A stretch of 64,000 nt of DNA from Enterococcus_K sp051713825 (GTDB lineage: Bacteria; Bacillota; Bacilli; Lactobacillales; Enterococcaceae). Shown one piece after another: positions 41,637 to 50,906 of this stretch. Position numbers and translations under genes: made by a program. The DNA is taken from contig NZ_JBIOQR010000001.1 in assembly GCF_051713825.1 (NCBI RefSeq), forward strand, positions 2,728,001 to 2,792,000, given 5' to 3'. Every line of letters starts with the position of its first letter. Positions within the stretch are counted from its first letter, which is position 1. A model generated the notes under the pieces. It made no database searches. It was not told where the DNA came from and saw nothing but the letters and a program-made list of their open reading frames with translations.

Positions 41637-43350
41637 TTGTACGCCCCCTCATCTGCTGACTTAAACGCACAAATGCGCCGCCCTTTTCTTGTAACTCTTG
41701 TAGTGTGCCTTGTTCTACAATCCGCCCTTTTTCCATTACTAAGATATAATCCATCTCTTTCATCCAATGAAGACGATGCGTTGCAAAGAACACTAAGCGT
41801 TCTTCCATTAAAGGTAACATCCGTTCCTTCAGCTCAACTTCTGTCTCAATATCTAAATGAGCAGTTGGTTCATCGAGTAAGAGAATTTTTCTCGAATGAT
41901 CAAGGAAGGCACGAGCCAAAGCGATTCTTTGCGCTTGTCCCCCGCTTAAAGTTCGAGCACCTTCTCCAATCTGCGTTTCAATCCCTTCAGGAAGTTCAGC
42001 CACAAGCTCACTTAGACCGGCAACTTTGATGGCCCCATCTATCTCTTCTCGACTTGCTTCAGGATGATAAAAAGCCACATTCTCTCTCAATGAAAGCTGG
42101 AAGATATATGGATTTTGGGGAATGTAAATCAGTTGTTTTTGCCAAGATTTTTGGGCAAATGAATCTAGTTGACTTGCTGATAATTGAATTTGTCCTTCAT
42201 CTGGATGTAAAAAGCCACTAAGTATATTGATAAGCGTTGATTTTCCAGAACCACTCATCCCAATAATACCAATTTTCGTATAACCCTCTGCAGAAAAAGT
42301 AAGTTCTTCTAGTGCAAGCTGCTGCCCGTAACTAAATTGAAGATTTTCAATAGCTAGCCTGCTTGTCTTTTGCCAAGAGCCAACTTCTTGTTGGACAATT
42401 TCTTTTTCTGGTTGTGTCAGAATCGCCTGAACGGCTGTCATCGCATTTTTGCCATCTAATGTCGCATGATAGTCACTTGAAAAGTCTCGAATCGGTAAAA
42501 AATACTCAGGAGACAAAATCAAGACGGTCAATGCTGGGAAAAGTAAGATAATCCCATTAATCAAACGCAAGCCCAGTAGAACAGCTACGACGGCCACAGA
42601 TAAGGTGGTAAAAAAGTCTAACGCAAAGGTCGATAGAATCGCAATTTTTAGCGTACTCATTGTGGCTTTTCTAAACCGTTCGCTCGTATGGAAGATACTC
42701 TTTCCATAGCCTTTACTTAAACCAAATAACTTTAAGGTATCAATCCCACGTAAGGAATCAATAAAGTGATTGGATAACACTTGGAAGGCTTGATATTGTT
42801 TATCCGCTTTACTTTGTGCAGCATAGCCTAACACAATCATAAAAATAATAATAATCGGAAAGACAATTAGTAAGACAACACCTGATTGCCAATCTAATAA
42901 AAAGATAACGACTAATAAAATCCAAGGAATGATCATCATGTTCATTATTTTTGCCAAAATCAAGTGAATATAGTTTTCCACTTGAGTAATGCCATCTAAA
43001 GCCATCGTGGTCATATTCCCAGTTCCTTCTTGTTGAACGACTTGTGGCCCCATACGAAAAATCTTTTGAAGTAATTGATTTCTCAAATCACGAGCTTGTT
43101 TATAGGCATAGTTATCTAACATCTTGTCACGTAAGAACGTCACAAAATGTCGCCCTGCATAAACAAGAATAAACAGAACAATCCAATTGATTTGCTCAGA
43201 TAGAGTGCCGCCCTCCCATAATCCGGTGATGGCTGTGGCAATCGTGTAGGCTTGGCCAATAATAAAGATTGCCTGCAGAACAGCGAGTCCTGCAAGCAAT
43301 CCGAGCATCTTTTTCATTCCTGGAAGTTTGACGATTGCTCGATCTATCAT
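41629..43350 (-). CDS. cydD: Heterodimeric thiol ABC exporter subunit CydD
   Basis: A 573-residue fused ABC exporter. The membrane part resembles CydD (RDLRNQLLQKIFRMGPQVVQQEGTGNMTTMALDGITQVENYIHLILAKI and the DFFTTLSVAVVAVLLGLRLI segment). The ATPase has Walker A GMSGSGKST, signature LSGGQAQRIALARA, Walker B ILLLDEPTAHLD and switch His in ATHRLH. Overlaps cydB by 4 bases and cydC by 8, so the operon is translationally coupled. Bacillus subtilis calls this gene cydC. Confidence 0.95.
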   Translation of the reverse strand: MIDRAIVKLPGMKKMLGLLAGLAVLQAIFIIGQAYTIATAITGLWEGGTLSEQINWIVLFILVYAGRHFVTFLRDKMLDNYAYKQARDLRNQLLQKIFRMGPQVVQQEGTGNMTTMALDGITQVENYIHLILAKIMNMMIIPWILLVVIFLLDWQSGVVLLIVFPIIIIFMIVLGYAAQSKADKQYQAFQVLSNHFIDSLRGIDTLKLFGLSKGYGKSIFHTSERFRKATMSTLKIAILSTFALDFFTTLSVAVVAVLLGLRLINGIILLFPALTVLILSPEYFLPIRDFSSDYHATLDGKNAMTAVQAILTQPEKEIVQQEVGSWQKTSRLAIENLQFSYGQQLALEELTFSAEGYTKIGIIGMSGSGKSTLINILSGFLHPDEGQIQLSASQLDSFAQKSWQKQLIYIPQNPYIFQLSLRENVAFYHPEASREEIDGAIKVAGLSELVAELPEGIETQIGEGARTLSGGQAQRIALARAFLDHSRKILLLDEPTAHLDIETEVELKERMLPLMEERLVFFATHRLHWMKEMDYILVMEKGRIVEQGTLQELQEKGGAFVRLSQQMRGRTNE

Positions 43351-44363
43351 CCATGAACCTCCGTTGGTTTGTGACTAATTCGTTTTCTAAAGACATAATA
43401 CGCCCAGCCCGTATAAGCTAACACAAAAGGTAATAAAGTAAGAGACAAGTAGCTCATTACTTTTAATGTATAAGGACTTGATGAGGCGTTTTTAATTAAC
43501 AAGTCAAACTCTGATCCGTTAGAGCTGATTAAAACACGTGGGAACAAACCAGTGAATAATAAAACAACTAAGACCACTAAAGTTAAGCCACTTGCTAAAA
43601 ATGCCAGCATCTCTTTTTTCTTAAATACAGAAACATTTGCAACCACTGTCAACAAAACAATCAGCGCTAATAAGCCGAATGTTAAGAAGAATTTGTTATC
43701 AAAGAAATCTGTATAGAAGTACATCATTACGGCAAAGACTACTAGACCAACATATAATACCCAGTAAAGAAGCTGTGCATAATTTTTTGCACGATCACGA
43801 ACAGGACCCGTTGTTTTTAATGAAATATAGTTTAGTCCGTGTAGGTAGCAAAGTAATGTTAAGGCAACCCCACCCACAAGTGAGAAAGGATTGATATAAT
43901 TGCCAAATGTCGCAGTCATATTGCCATCTGCATCAATAGGCATTCCTTGAATCATACTGATGAACAAAACACCGAAAAAGAAGGGCACTAGAAAACTCCC
44001 AATTGATAAGGTCCAATTCCATGTTCCTTTCTTTTCAATAGGCATTCTGTGACGGAATTCAAACGAAACACCACGAATAATTAAGCCGAACAAAATGATA
44101 AACAAAATTAAGTAATATCCACTGAATAATGAAGCATACCAGTAAGGGAAAGAAGCGAACATCGCCCCACCTGCCGTTAGTAACCAGACTTCATTACCAT
44201 CCCAAACAGGTCCAATTGTTGAAACAATCTGATCTTTTTCGTCTTCATTGTGCGCCAACGTCTGAACAGACATTCCGACACCAAAGTCAAAGCCTTCTAA
44301 AAAGAAGAAGCCGGAAAATAGCACACCAATTAAAACGAACCATAATAATTGTAAAGAACTCAT
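43347..44363 (-). CDS. cydB: Cytochrome bd quinol oxidase subunit II (CydB)
   Basis: A 338-residue subunit with eight or nine helices. It begins with the usual LQLLWFVLIGVLFSGFFFLEGFDFGVGM and DEKDQIVSTIGPVWDGNEVWLLTAGGAMFASFPYWYASLFSG, the signatures of CydB. It supports the haem-carrying CydA in reducing oxygen to water with quinol. Starts inside the cydA stop (ATGA overlap) and its own stop overlaps cydD. Confidence 0.97.
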   Translation of the reverse strand: MSSLQLLWFVLIGVLFSGFFFLEGFDFGVGMSVQTLAHNEDEKDQIVSTIGPVWDGNEVWLLTAGGAMFASFPYWYASLFSGYYLILFIILFGLIIRGVSFEFRHRMPIEKKGTWNWTLSIGSFLVPFFFGVLFISMIQGMPIDADGNMTATFGNYINPFSLVGGVALTLLCYLHGLNYISLKTTGPVRDRAKNYAQLLYWVLYVGLVVFAVMMYFYTDFFDNKFFLTFGLLALIVLLTVVANVSVFKKKEMLAFLASGLTLVVLVVLLFTGLFPRVLISSNGSEFDLLIKNASSSPYTLKVMSYLSLTLLPFVLAYTGWAYYVFRKRISHKPTEVHG

Positions 44364-45781
44364 AGGTCAAACTCCTCCTTATCAAATGGATCAGTTGAAG
44401 GTTGATTTTCTTCTGCTAACATTAATTCTTCATAATCAGGTCCTTTTTTCAATTCACGGCGAACAAGGTAAATCATTGTTGCACCGAGAGTTGAGAACAA
44501 TAGGAAGTAAATTATATTGGTCGTTAGTAAAGAAGCGACCGAAACGTTTGGTGAGACACTATCTTCAATGGTGAATAAACCGTAAACCGTCCAAGGATAA
44601 CGCCCCAGCTCAGTATTTAACCAGCCGAATGTGTTTGATAGGAATGGGGCAAACGTACATAGTGCAACCACCCATAACATCCACCGTTTTTCATATAATA
44701 TAGGTTTTTTCTTCCGAGTAAAGAACAAGCCTAAAATTGATACAAGTAACATTAACATCCCGAATCCTGCCATAATACGGAAGCTCCAGAATAAAGTGTT
44801 GACTGGCGGATAATAATTCTTATCATCGCCATACTGTTCAATTAATTTTTGATTGACCGTATCCATCCCATCTACAGAACCAGATAGACTATTGTAAGAA
44901 AGAATACTTAACATATATGGAATTTGAATCCCGAAAACTTGTTTGTGCTCTCTTTCGTTTGCCCAAGCAATCAGAGTCCATGCAGCAGGATCTCCTGAAT
45001 CCTCATAAGAACCTTCCATCGCTGCAAACTTCATTGGTTGATCTTCTATCAAAGCTTTCATTTGTAAATCCCCTGCACCAATAACAGCTAGAGAACCTAA
45101 TAAAGAAATGACCAAACCAATGCGCATTGATTTTTTAAAGAAAATATGATCTTTCCGCTGTTTCTTAAGCAGTTGGAAAGCGGCAAGACCCGCGACAATC
45201 ATCCCACCCATCGTAATCGCACCAGCAATTACGTGAGAGAATTCGTACCAAACTTGGTGGTTACTCAATAACGCACCAAAGTCATTCATTTCTGCTCGGC
45301 CATTATTTAATGTGTAGCCAGATGGATGTTGCATAAAGCTGTTCGCAACAAGAATCCAAAACGCTGACATAAGTGAACCAAATGTGACTAACCAAATGAA
45401 TAATACATGAAGCTTTTTATTGACCTTCTCCCAAGTAAACATCCATAAACCAAGGAATGTTGACTCTAAGAAAAAGGCTAGCAAGGCTTCTACTGCTAGA
45501 GGGGCGCCAAATAAGTCACCAACAAATCGTGAATAATCAGACCAGTTCATTCCAAACTGGAACTCTTGAATAATACCTGTTACGACCCCTACTGCAAAAC
45601 TCAAAAGAAAAATATTTCCCCAGAATTTTGCTAACTTTTTGTACTGCTCATCTTTTTTGACCACATACATGGTTTCCATGACAGCCACGACTAGTGCAGT
45701 TCCGATTGAAAACGGTACGAAAAAGTAATGAAAAACCGTTGTCATCGCAAACTGAAAGCGTGCTAATGTCACAATATCCAT
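44360..45781 (-). CDS. cydA: Cytochrome bd quinol oxidase subunit I (CydA)
   Basis: A 473-residue subunit. The start at 45781 after AAAGGAGG gives the standard N-terminus MDIVTLARFQFAMTTVFHYFFVPFSIG, with the haem-ligand His at residue 18. Conserved acidic residues sit in AVEALLAFFLESTFLGLW, and the GRYPWTVYGLFTIEDSVSPNV segment near the end is family-typical. The Q loop is short, as in the Firmicutes (S) subfamily. It is the first gene of cydABDC. Activity needs haem, which enterococci usually take up rather than make. Confidence 0.97.
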   Translation of the reverse strand: MDIVTLARFQFAMTTVFHYFFVPFSIGTALVVAVMETMYVVKKDEQYKKLAKFWGNIFLLSFAVGVVTGIIQEFQFGMNWSDYSRFVGDLFGAPLAVEALLAFFLESTFLGLWMFTWEKVNKKLHVLFIWLVTFGSLMSAFWILVANSFMQHPSGYTLNNGRAEMNDFGALLSNHQVWYEFSHVIAGAITMGGMIVAGLAAFQLLKKQRKDHIFFKKSMRIGLVISLLGSLAVIGAGDLQMKALIEDQPMKFAAMEGSYEDSGDPAAWTLIAWANEREHKQVFGIQIPYMLSILSYNSLSGSVDGMDTVNQKLIEQYGDDKNYYPPVNTLFWSFRIMAGFGMLMLLVSILGLFFTRKKKPILYEKRWMLWVVALCTFAPFLSNTFGWLNTELGRYPWTVYGLFTIEDSVSPNVSVASLLTTNIIYFLLFSTLGATMIYLVRRELKKGPDYEELMLAEENQPSTDPFDKEEFDL

Positions 45782-46191
45782 ATGTGTTTCCTCCTTTTGT
45801 TTCTCTTCTGTCCAGAAAAGAAAATAATAATAATTGCAATTTTCAAAACGTATGAAAAAAAGAAAGTTTACTGAATAATTGCACGTTCCATTGGGAATTA
45901 TACTCTGGAAAATTGAAATCTCAAAGATTTTTAGCATAGAAGTAAACAAAAAATAGAAAAGTGTCACTTCAGCTGTGAGACATCTACCTCGAGACTTTTA
46001 CTCTTAGACAAATGCTCTATTTCACAAGATATCTTTCTCTTCATTAAAAACAGATCAATTATTTAGAAAACTCCCTCTCCATATTAGCTTAAGTTCTCAA
46101 TTAGAACAACTAAAATGAACTTGGAATACCCTCTCATTAGGAATCAAAATGTGCGACAATTGACTTCTTGTATTGAGATAGGTTCATAATC
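45782..46191. other. Intergenic region upstream of cydA
   Basis: About 400 bases without a gene. It must hold the cyd promoter, but no convincing -35/-10 pair stands out. A single TTGTGAAA half-site on the minus strand (46019-46028) resembles half of a Rex operator; the other half is missing. Otherwise AT-rich with nothing clear. Confidence 0.35.
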
Positions 46192-46704
46192 TTATAAACT
46201 AGATGTATTAGAAATAGCAGTTATTTTTTCTATAGTTCTTAATTCATACGAAATCAAATCTGTCATAGAGTCAAATTTAGCTACGTCTTCTGAATAATCA
46301 TGTTTTATGTAGAGTGTTCCTGATAGTCCAATCGCTACAACGCCATCATAATAATATCCGAAGGTTCCTAGAGGTAGACATTGTTCTTGAGAGAACTGAA
46401 GAATATCTTTAAAATCTTGTGTATTCTCAACTAACTCGGATTGCTCAAGTGTAAACTGATAGACAAATTGATAGACAGGTTGTCCGTCATATAAATCATC
46501 TCTACCAATATAAACGACACTATTTATCTCAAAATAAGTTTGTAACCACCGTTCAATAGGTTCGTTCACTTCGAATTTTTTATTTCTGAAATATGCGAGG
46601 ACACTTTTAATGCTCGCTATTTTTCTTGTGGAATTCCAACCACAGAATTGCAGAATTATTTTTATCTGCTGTTTTCTTGTTAACCGCCCGATTTCTTTAT
46701 TCAT
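46192..46704 (-). CDS. SUKH-3-like immunity domain protein
   Basis: A 170-residue soluble protein. The pattern CGWNSTRKIASIKSVLAYF ... IERWLQTYFEINSVVYIG ... VVAIGLSGTLYIKHDYSEDVAKFDSMTDLISYELR fits the SUKH-3 branch of SMI1/KNR4-type domains: 'GW..xR', an aromatic-rich strand region, 'IG..G.LY' and a closing helix. SUKH proteins commonly give immunity to secreted nuclease or other polymorphic toxins. No toxin gene is adjacent, so it could be an orphan immunity gene. The next gene downstream on this strand is cydA, 400 bases on. Confidence 0.65.
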   Translation of the reverse strand: MNKEIGRLTRKQQIKIILQFCGWNSTRKIASIKSVLAYFRNKKFEVNEPIERWLQTYFEINSVVYIGRDDLYDGQPVYQFVYQFTLEQSELVENTQDFKDILQFSQEQCLPLGTFGYYYDGVVAIGLSGTLYIKHDYSEDVAKFDSMTDLISYELRTIEKITAISNTSSL

Positions 46705-46753
46705 AGTTGCTCCTTTCGTGTATTCATCTTTTGTAACATGATAAAACTAGAAC

Positions 46754-47074
46754 GCGCTTGGGACAGAAGTGTCTAACTCCGGTAACCAAGAAGGAATTCA
46801 CGAAAACGGCAAGAAATACGAAAAACTTCCTTCGATACTGATTCCTATGTGGCGCTCTTCAAATTTTTGTGACCAGGTAGGTACTGTTCTACATCTATTT
46901 ACTTTGTAAATAGTGTTTCACAGCAATTTCAGCTTATTTTCCGAACCTCCAACTCTAGCATATCTCATGCGTAGAAATTGATGGGGCGGAATGAAGATGG
47001 AGCTGTTTTTGTACCCATCGTTTATTCGGATAAAAAGAGCGTGGAACATAACCAAAAGTTATGTCCTATGCTCC
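46754..47074 (+). repeat. Modular hairpin repeat, copy D
   Basis: It opens with TTGGGACAGAAGTG and AACTCCGGTAACC, then the long GGAATTCACGAAAA / TTTTTGTGA hairpin seen in copy C, a variant TACTGTTCTACATC hairpin with TTTCACAGCA, and a chimeric module whose left arm is the CAACTCTAGCAT type and whose right end is the AAATTGATGGGG type. It closes with TTTTTGTACCCATCG, TTTATTCGGAT and the terminator hairpin. The fused module suggests recombination between module types. Confidence 0.88.
47037..47073 (-). terminator. Terminator hairpin of repeat copy D, serving topB
   Basis: On the minus strand arms GAGCATAGGACATAAC and GTTATGTTCCACGCTC are followed by TTTTTATCC. It lies about 80 bases past the topB stop. 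Confidence 0.82.
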
Positions 47075-47156
47075 TTTATGTCTAGTATCTATGGGTTTGC
47101 CAGAGAGCCCTCATCGCTTGATGAATTTCCTTCTGGTCATAAGATGAATTCACGTT

Positions 47157-49232
47157 CTATTTATTTTCAAGTGCCGCTTTCAAGGCTTGTGCTAACGGAC
47201 TTTCTTCTGGCTCCTCTGCTTGCGAATATTTTTTCATCAAGCGTCGTTCTTCCTGTTTGGTTAACTTTTGTTTTCGTTCTTTTTTATCAGGAATTTTCTC
47301 TGTGATGGAACAGAATTTACATTTGAAGAAAGAACCATTTTTGCCATCGATAATTTCCATTTTCTTATGGCATTGTGAACAACGATGGTTCGAAACTTTT
47401 GGGTCCTTCCGACGTCGGTAGCTACACTCTTGATTGGTGCAGACATAGATTTTACCATCTCGCGTATTCTTTTCTCGTAAGTTGTTCCCACAATCTGGAC
47501 ATTTTTTGGAGGTTACAGAAAAGTCTTGATATTTCTGCTCACTCTTCTTGACTTCGGAGACTAATCGTTGCGTTTCTTTTTCGATTTCTTTAATAAAAGT
47601 CGTTGCAGATTTTTTCCCTTTTGAAATCGCCTCTAAATCCTTCTCCCATTTTTCTGTCAATTCTGGAGTCACTAAGGATGGGTTAACAAGCTCTAACAGC
47701 TGTTTGCCTTTTTGAGAGACTTGTAGTCCACTAGCTGTTCGCTCCATCAGCTCGGATTTGATTAGTTTTTCAATAATCTCTGCTCGAGTTGCGGGTGTCC
47801 CTAGACTATATTTTTCCATTAAGCCCAATAAGCTACCTTCTGTCAGTGGTTTAGGTGGGCTTGTCAATTCTTTTGTGATGGCAAAGTTAGCTGGAACACT
47901 TTGTCCCATTTGCCATTTTACAAGAGGTTTAGGCTGTTCATCTGCTTTTTTCCAGCCTGCCTCAATCACTTGGCTTTGCTGAAAGACAAAGACTTCTTGT
48001 CCGAATTGAACGGTTACCTTGGTTTGTTGTGTTTTATGCGGTTCAGCAAACAAGCCGACAAATCGTTGCACAATCATCTGGTAAATTTTTTGTTCATCGT
48101 TATCCAATTTTTCATAACGAGCTGCTTTTTCAGTAGGTAACAAAGCATGGTGATCCGTGACTTTACTATCTTGGAAAACCTTCGTTTGTTTCACGACAGC
48201 CCCTTTTTTTAAATAGGTTTTAACTTCTGGTGAAAAATCACTTACTGCTTGAAGACGCTCTTTCATTGTTGCTTTCATGTCACTAGTCAAATACTTACTA
48301 TCTGTTCTCGGGTAGGTCACAATTTTATGAATTTCATATAGGCTTTGTACTAGAGAAAGTGTCTTTTTAGCTGAAAAATTGTACCGTTGATTGGCCTCTC
48401 TTTGAATTTCCGTCAAATCATATGGTAACGGCGCAGGTTCAACCTTTGTTTTTTCTTCAATATTTGTGACTTTCCCATTCTTTTTGCTTAACTCTTTTAC
48501 GAAGGCCTCAACCTTATCTCGTTCCTTAAAGATATAAGGATTTTTTTGACGCATTGTTACCTTTTGTGTCTGTGCTTCCAATTGAATAGTAAAGTAAGTT
48601 TGTGGACGGAACTGTTCGATTTTCTTTTCTTGCTCACGAACAAGTGCTAAAGTGGGTGTTTGCACTCGACCAGCTGATAAATTATCTTGATACTTAACTG
48701 TCAATGCCCGTGTCACATTTAACCCAACGAGCCAATCTGCTTTGGCGCGAGCTAAAGCAGACTGATACAAATCATCATACATTTTAGCTGGCTTCAAGTT
48801 TCTAAAGCCTTCTTTGATTGCTTTATCTGTTTGAGAAGAAATCCATAATCGTTTAACTGGCTTATTAAAATGCACATATTCTAAAATCCAGCGAGCGACC
48901 AGTTCACCCTCTCTTCCTGCATCTGTTGCAATGACCACTTCGTTGACATCATTTCGATTGGCTAACTGTTTAATGGCTTTTAACTGATGCCCTGTTTTTG
49001 GCAAAGGTTTAATGCCCAAATTATGTGGAATCATTGGCAATGTTTCCATCTGCCATGTTTGCCATTCTTTTTTTAAATCTTCAGGCATTTTTAGCCCTAA
49101 TAAATGACCAAGGGCCCAGGTTACGATAACTTTGGGTCCTTCATAGTAGTTTTTATGCTTTTGCTGTGCGCCCAAGACTTTGCTCAAGTCCTTGGCAACA
49201 CTTGGTTTTTCCGCTAGAATTAGTTGCTTCAT
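47157..49232 (-). CDS. topB: Type IA DNA topoisomerase III
   Basis: A 691-residue topoisomerase. It begins with the TOPRIM domain (MKQLILAEKPSVAKDLSKVLG ... VVIATDAGREGELVARWI), then the central gate domains with catalytic Tyr in IVTYPRTDSKYL near residue 300. The C-terminus adds two zinc ribbons (CPDCG...CTNQEC and CSQCH...CKFC) and a basic tail. The start at 49232 follows GGAAAGGAATTTT; earlier codons belong to the overlapping DUF1033 gene. It relaxes and decatenates single-stranded crossings during replication and recombination. Confidence 0.95.
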   Translation of the reverse strand: MKQLILAEKPSVAKDLSKVLGAQQKHKNYYEGPKVIVTWALGHLLGLKMPEDLKKEWQTWQMETLPMIPHNLGIKPLPKTGHQLKAIKQLANRNDVNEVVIATDAGREGELVARWILEYVHFNKPVKRLWISSQTDKAIKEGFRNLKPAKMYDDLYQSALARAKADWLVGLNVTRALTVKYQDNLSAGRVQTPTLALVREQEKKIEQFRPQTYFTIQLEAQTQKVTMRQKNPYIFKERDKVEAFVKELSKKNGKVTNIEEKTKVEPAPLPYDLTEIQREANQRYNFSAKKTLSLVQSLYEIHKIVTYPRTDSKYLTSDMKATMKERLQAVSDFSPEVKTYLKKGAVVKQTKVFQDSKVTDHHALLPTEKAARYEKLDNDEQKIYQMIVQRFVGLFAEPHKTQQTKVTVQFGQEVFVFQQSQVIEAGWKKADEQPKPLVKWQMGQSVPANFAITKELTSPPKPLTEGSLLGLMEKYSLGTPATRAEIIEKLIKSELMERTASGLQVSQKGKQLLELVNPSLVTPELTEKWEKDLEAISKGKKSATTFIKEIEKETQRLVSEVKKSEQKYQDFSVTSKKCPDCGNNLREKNTRDGKIYVCTNQECSYRRRKDPKVSNHRCSQCHKKMEIIDGKNGSFFKCKFCSITEKIPDKKERKQKLTKQEERRLMKKYSQAEEPEESPLAQALKAALENK

Positions 49233-49542
49233 AAAATTCCTTTCCGCTTTCAACTGAAATAGGCTGATAATCCTTCAATAATGCTAACCCCTTATATTGT
49301 TGAAGGTAATCATCACATTCTTCACACCAGCGTTCATCGCCTTCTACCCAAAAGGCGCATAAAAAGTTACTCTTCGCATTAATATATGCATATTGGGAAT
49401 GTAACTTTAGCCATTGTTCCTTGTAAAATGCTTGTGCGGAGTCCAGTGATTGAAAAGTAACGCACTTTTCAATATCAGCTTGCCAGTCTTCAAAAAACCA
49501 CCACGGCTCATTATCACCATACATTACGATTACTTGGTACAT
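49153..49542 (-). CDS. DUF1033 family protein
   Basis: A 129-residue acidic soluble protein. YQVIVMYGDNEPWWFFEDWQADIEKCVTFQSLDSAQAFYKEQWLKL and the Cys-containing FWVEGDERWCEECDDYLQQYKGLALL match DUF1033, a family of unknown function in Lactobacillales. Its last 80 bases overlap the start of topB in another frame; the extra C-terminal residues (SSGKTKCCQGLEQSLGRTAKA) are translated from topB coding sequence. Expression of the two genes is probably coupled. Confidence 0.88.
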   Translation of the reverse strand: MYQVIVMYGDNEPWWFFEDWQADIEKCVTFQSLDSAQAFYKEQWLKLHSQYAYINAKSNFLCAFWVEGDERWCEECDDYLQQYKGLALLKDYQPISVESGKEFYEATNSSGKTKCCQGLEQSLGRTAKA

Positions 49543-49665
49543 TCCTGGCCCTCACTTTCTCCTTGATACACATCATACTAGTCACTTTTATAAAAAGTTG
49601 CAAGAATTTGATTTGTGAAAAAAGTTTCTTTATTTAAAAAAACTTCCTATTCTACTGTTTGTTGA

Positions 49666-49692
49666 AAACTATCCATAGTCTATGAATAGTTT
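49666..49692. promoter_or_regulatory. 27-bp near-perfect palindrome between DUF1033/topB and the YhdH-type gene
   Basis: Arms AAACTATCCATAG and CTATGAATAGTTT surround a single T, with one mismatch in 13. Position, size and symmetry are those of an operator for a dimeric repressor such as a TetR or MerR family protein. No such gene is adjacent. A hairpin (AAAACAGC ... GCTGTTTT) follows at 49698-49735. Confidence 0.55.
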
Positions 49693-49858
49693 ATCACAAA
49701 ACAGCGCCATCGTTAAAAAAACTTATGCTGTTTTTCTCAATCCATTGAGTAGCTAAGTTTTCTCTTCTCGTCAATAATTGACAGTGTTTCGAGAACATGG
49801 TAATTTTTGAGTAGAAAGATTGTCATTTGAAACTTATTTAACAAAAGGGAGCGTATTT

Positions 49859-50845
49859 ATGAAAACATTTCAAGCACTAATTGTCAGAGAAGACGACGAA
49901 CAGATTGTCTCCGCTATTGAAGAAACAACGATTGAGAATTTATCAACAGGAGACGTTTTAATTAAGATCGCTTATTCATCTGTTAACTACAAGGATATGT
50001 TAGCTCTTCAAAAGAATGCCGGGGTCATCCGTGACTATCCAATGATTCCAGGTATTGATTTTAGTGGAACGATTGTAGAATCGACGAATCCCAATTATGC
50101 AGTTGGCCAAGAAGTTTTAGTTACAGGATTTGCGGTTGGCATGAGTCACACAGGTGGTTTTTCAGAGTATGCGCGTGTTCCAGCAGGATGGGTTATTCCT
50201 CTACCTGAACAGTTAACATTAAAAGACGCCATGATTTTTGGCACAGCTGGCCTAACAGCGGCGTTATCAATCAATGCGTTAGAAAAGTATGGCTTATCTG
50301 TCAAAGATCAACCAAATATTCTTGTAACCGGTGCTACAGGTGGCGTGGGTAGTATCGCGCTTCAAATTTTTGCAAAAATGGGCTTCACTTCAATTACAGC
50401 CATGGTTCGAAAAGAGAATCAAATCGAAGTTGCCAAATCGTTAGGCGCACATCAGGTTGTTTTTCCAAGTGAGTTCGCGGACCAAAAACGGCCTTTAAAT
50501 AAACAAAGATTCCATTTTGTTTTGGATACAGTTGGTGGTCAAGTTGCCTCTGATTTACTGCCCTTTATCCATTATGGCGGGAGTATTAGTCTTTGTGGAA
50601 ATGCTGGCGGGATTAAGCTTGCAACGACTGTCTTGCCTTTCATTTTACGCGGAATTAACCTTTTAGGCATTGATTCGGTTAATGTCCCTATTGAAGAACG
50701 TCCAGCAGTTTGGCAAAAGATGGCAACTGATTGGAATGTGACTAACACAACACTGTCTGATGAAATAAGCTTAGCTGATTTGCCTCTAACAATTGAAGCA
50801 TTAAAAGCGGGGCAACATTTAGGAAGAACCATTGTAAAATTATAA
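49859..50845 (+). CDS. YhdH/YhfP-family zinc-free oxidoreductase (acryloyl-CoA reductase-like)
   Basis: A 328-residue medium-chain dehydrogenase/reductase without zinc-binding Cys residues. Features are SSVNYKDMLAL and PMIPGIDFSGTIVES near the N-terminus and NADPH-binding VTGATGGVGSIALQIFAKMGF near residues 150-170. The family reduces quinone-like or acryloyl-CoA-type double bonds with NADPH; the physiological substrate is uncertain. The ATG at 49859 follows AAAGGGAG. A palindrome lies upstream and a two-way terminator follows. Confidence 0.92.
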   Translation: MKTFQALIVREDDEQIVSAIEETTIENLSTGDVLIKIAYSSVNYKDMLALQKNAGVIRDYPMIPGIDFSGTIVESTNPNYAVGQEVLVTGFAVGMSHTGGFSEYARVPAGWVIPLPEQLTLKDAMIFGTAGLTAALSINALEKYGLSVKDQPNILVTGATGGVGSIALQIFAKMGFTSITAMVRKENQIEVAKSLGAHQVVFPSEFADQKRPLNKQRFHFVLDTVGGQVASDLLPFIHYGGSISLCGNAGGIKLATTVLPFILRGINLLGIDSVNVPIEERPAVWQKMATDWNVTNTTLSDEISLADLPLTIEALKAGQHLGRTIVKL

Positions 50846-50850
50846 ACAGT

Positions 50851-50906
50851 AAAAAAGCGCTCCGAGTCGGCTGCCGAAATTTGGCAATCGATTCGTAGTG
50901 CTTTTT
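50851..50906. terminator. Two-way terminator between convergent genes
   Basis: Arms AAAAAGCGCT and AGTGCTTTTT plus inner pairing CCGAAATTTGG close the YhdH-type gene and the convergent EamA gene, whose stop codon overlaps its right edge. Confidence 0.82.

Noticed and set aside
46010..46030. Rex operator upstream of cydA
   Set aside because: Only one half-site (TTGTGAAA) is present; the second half does not match.
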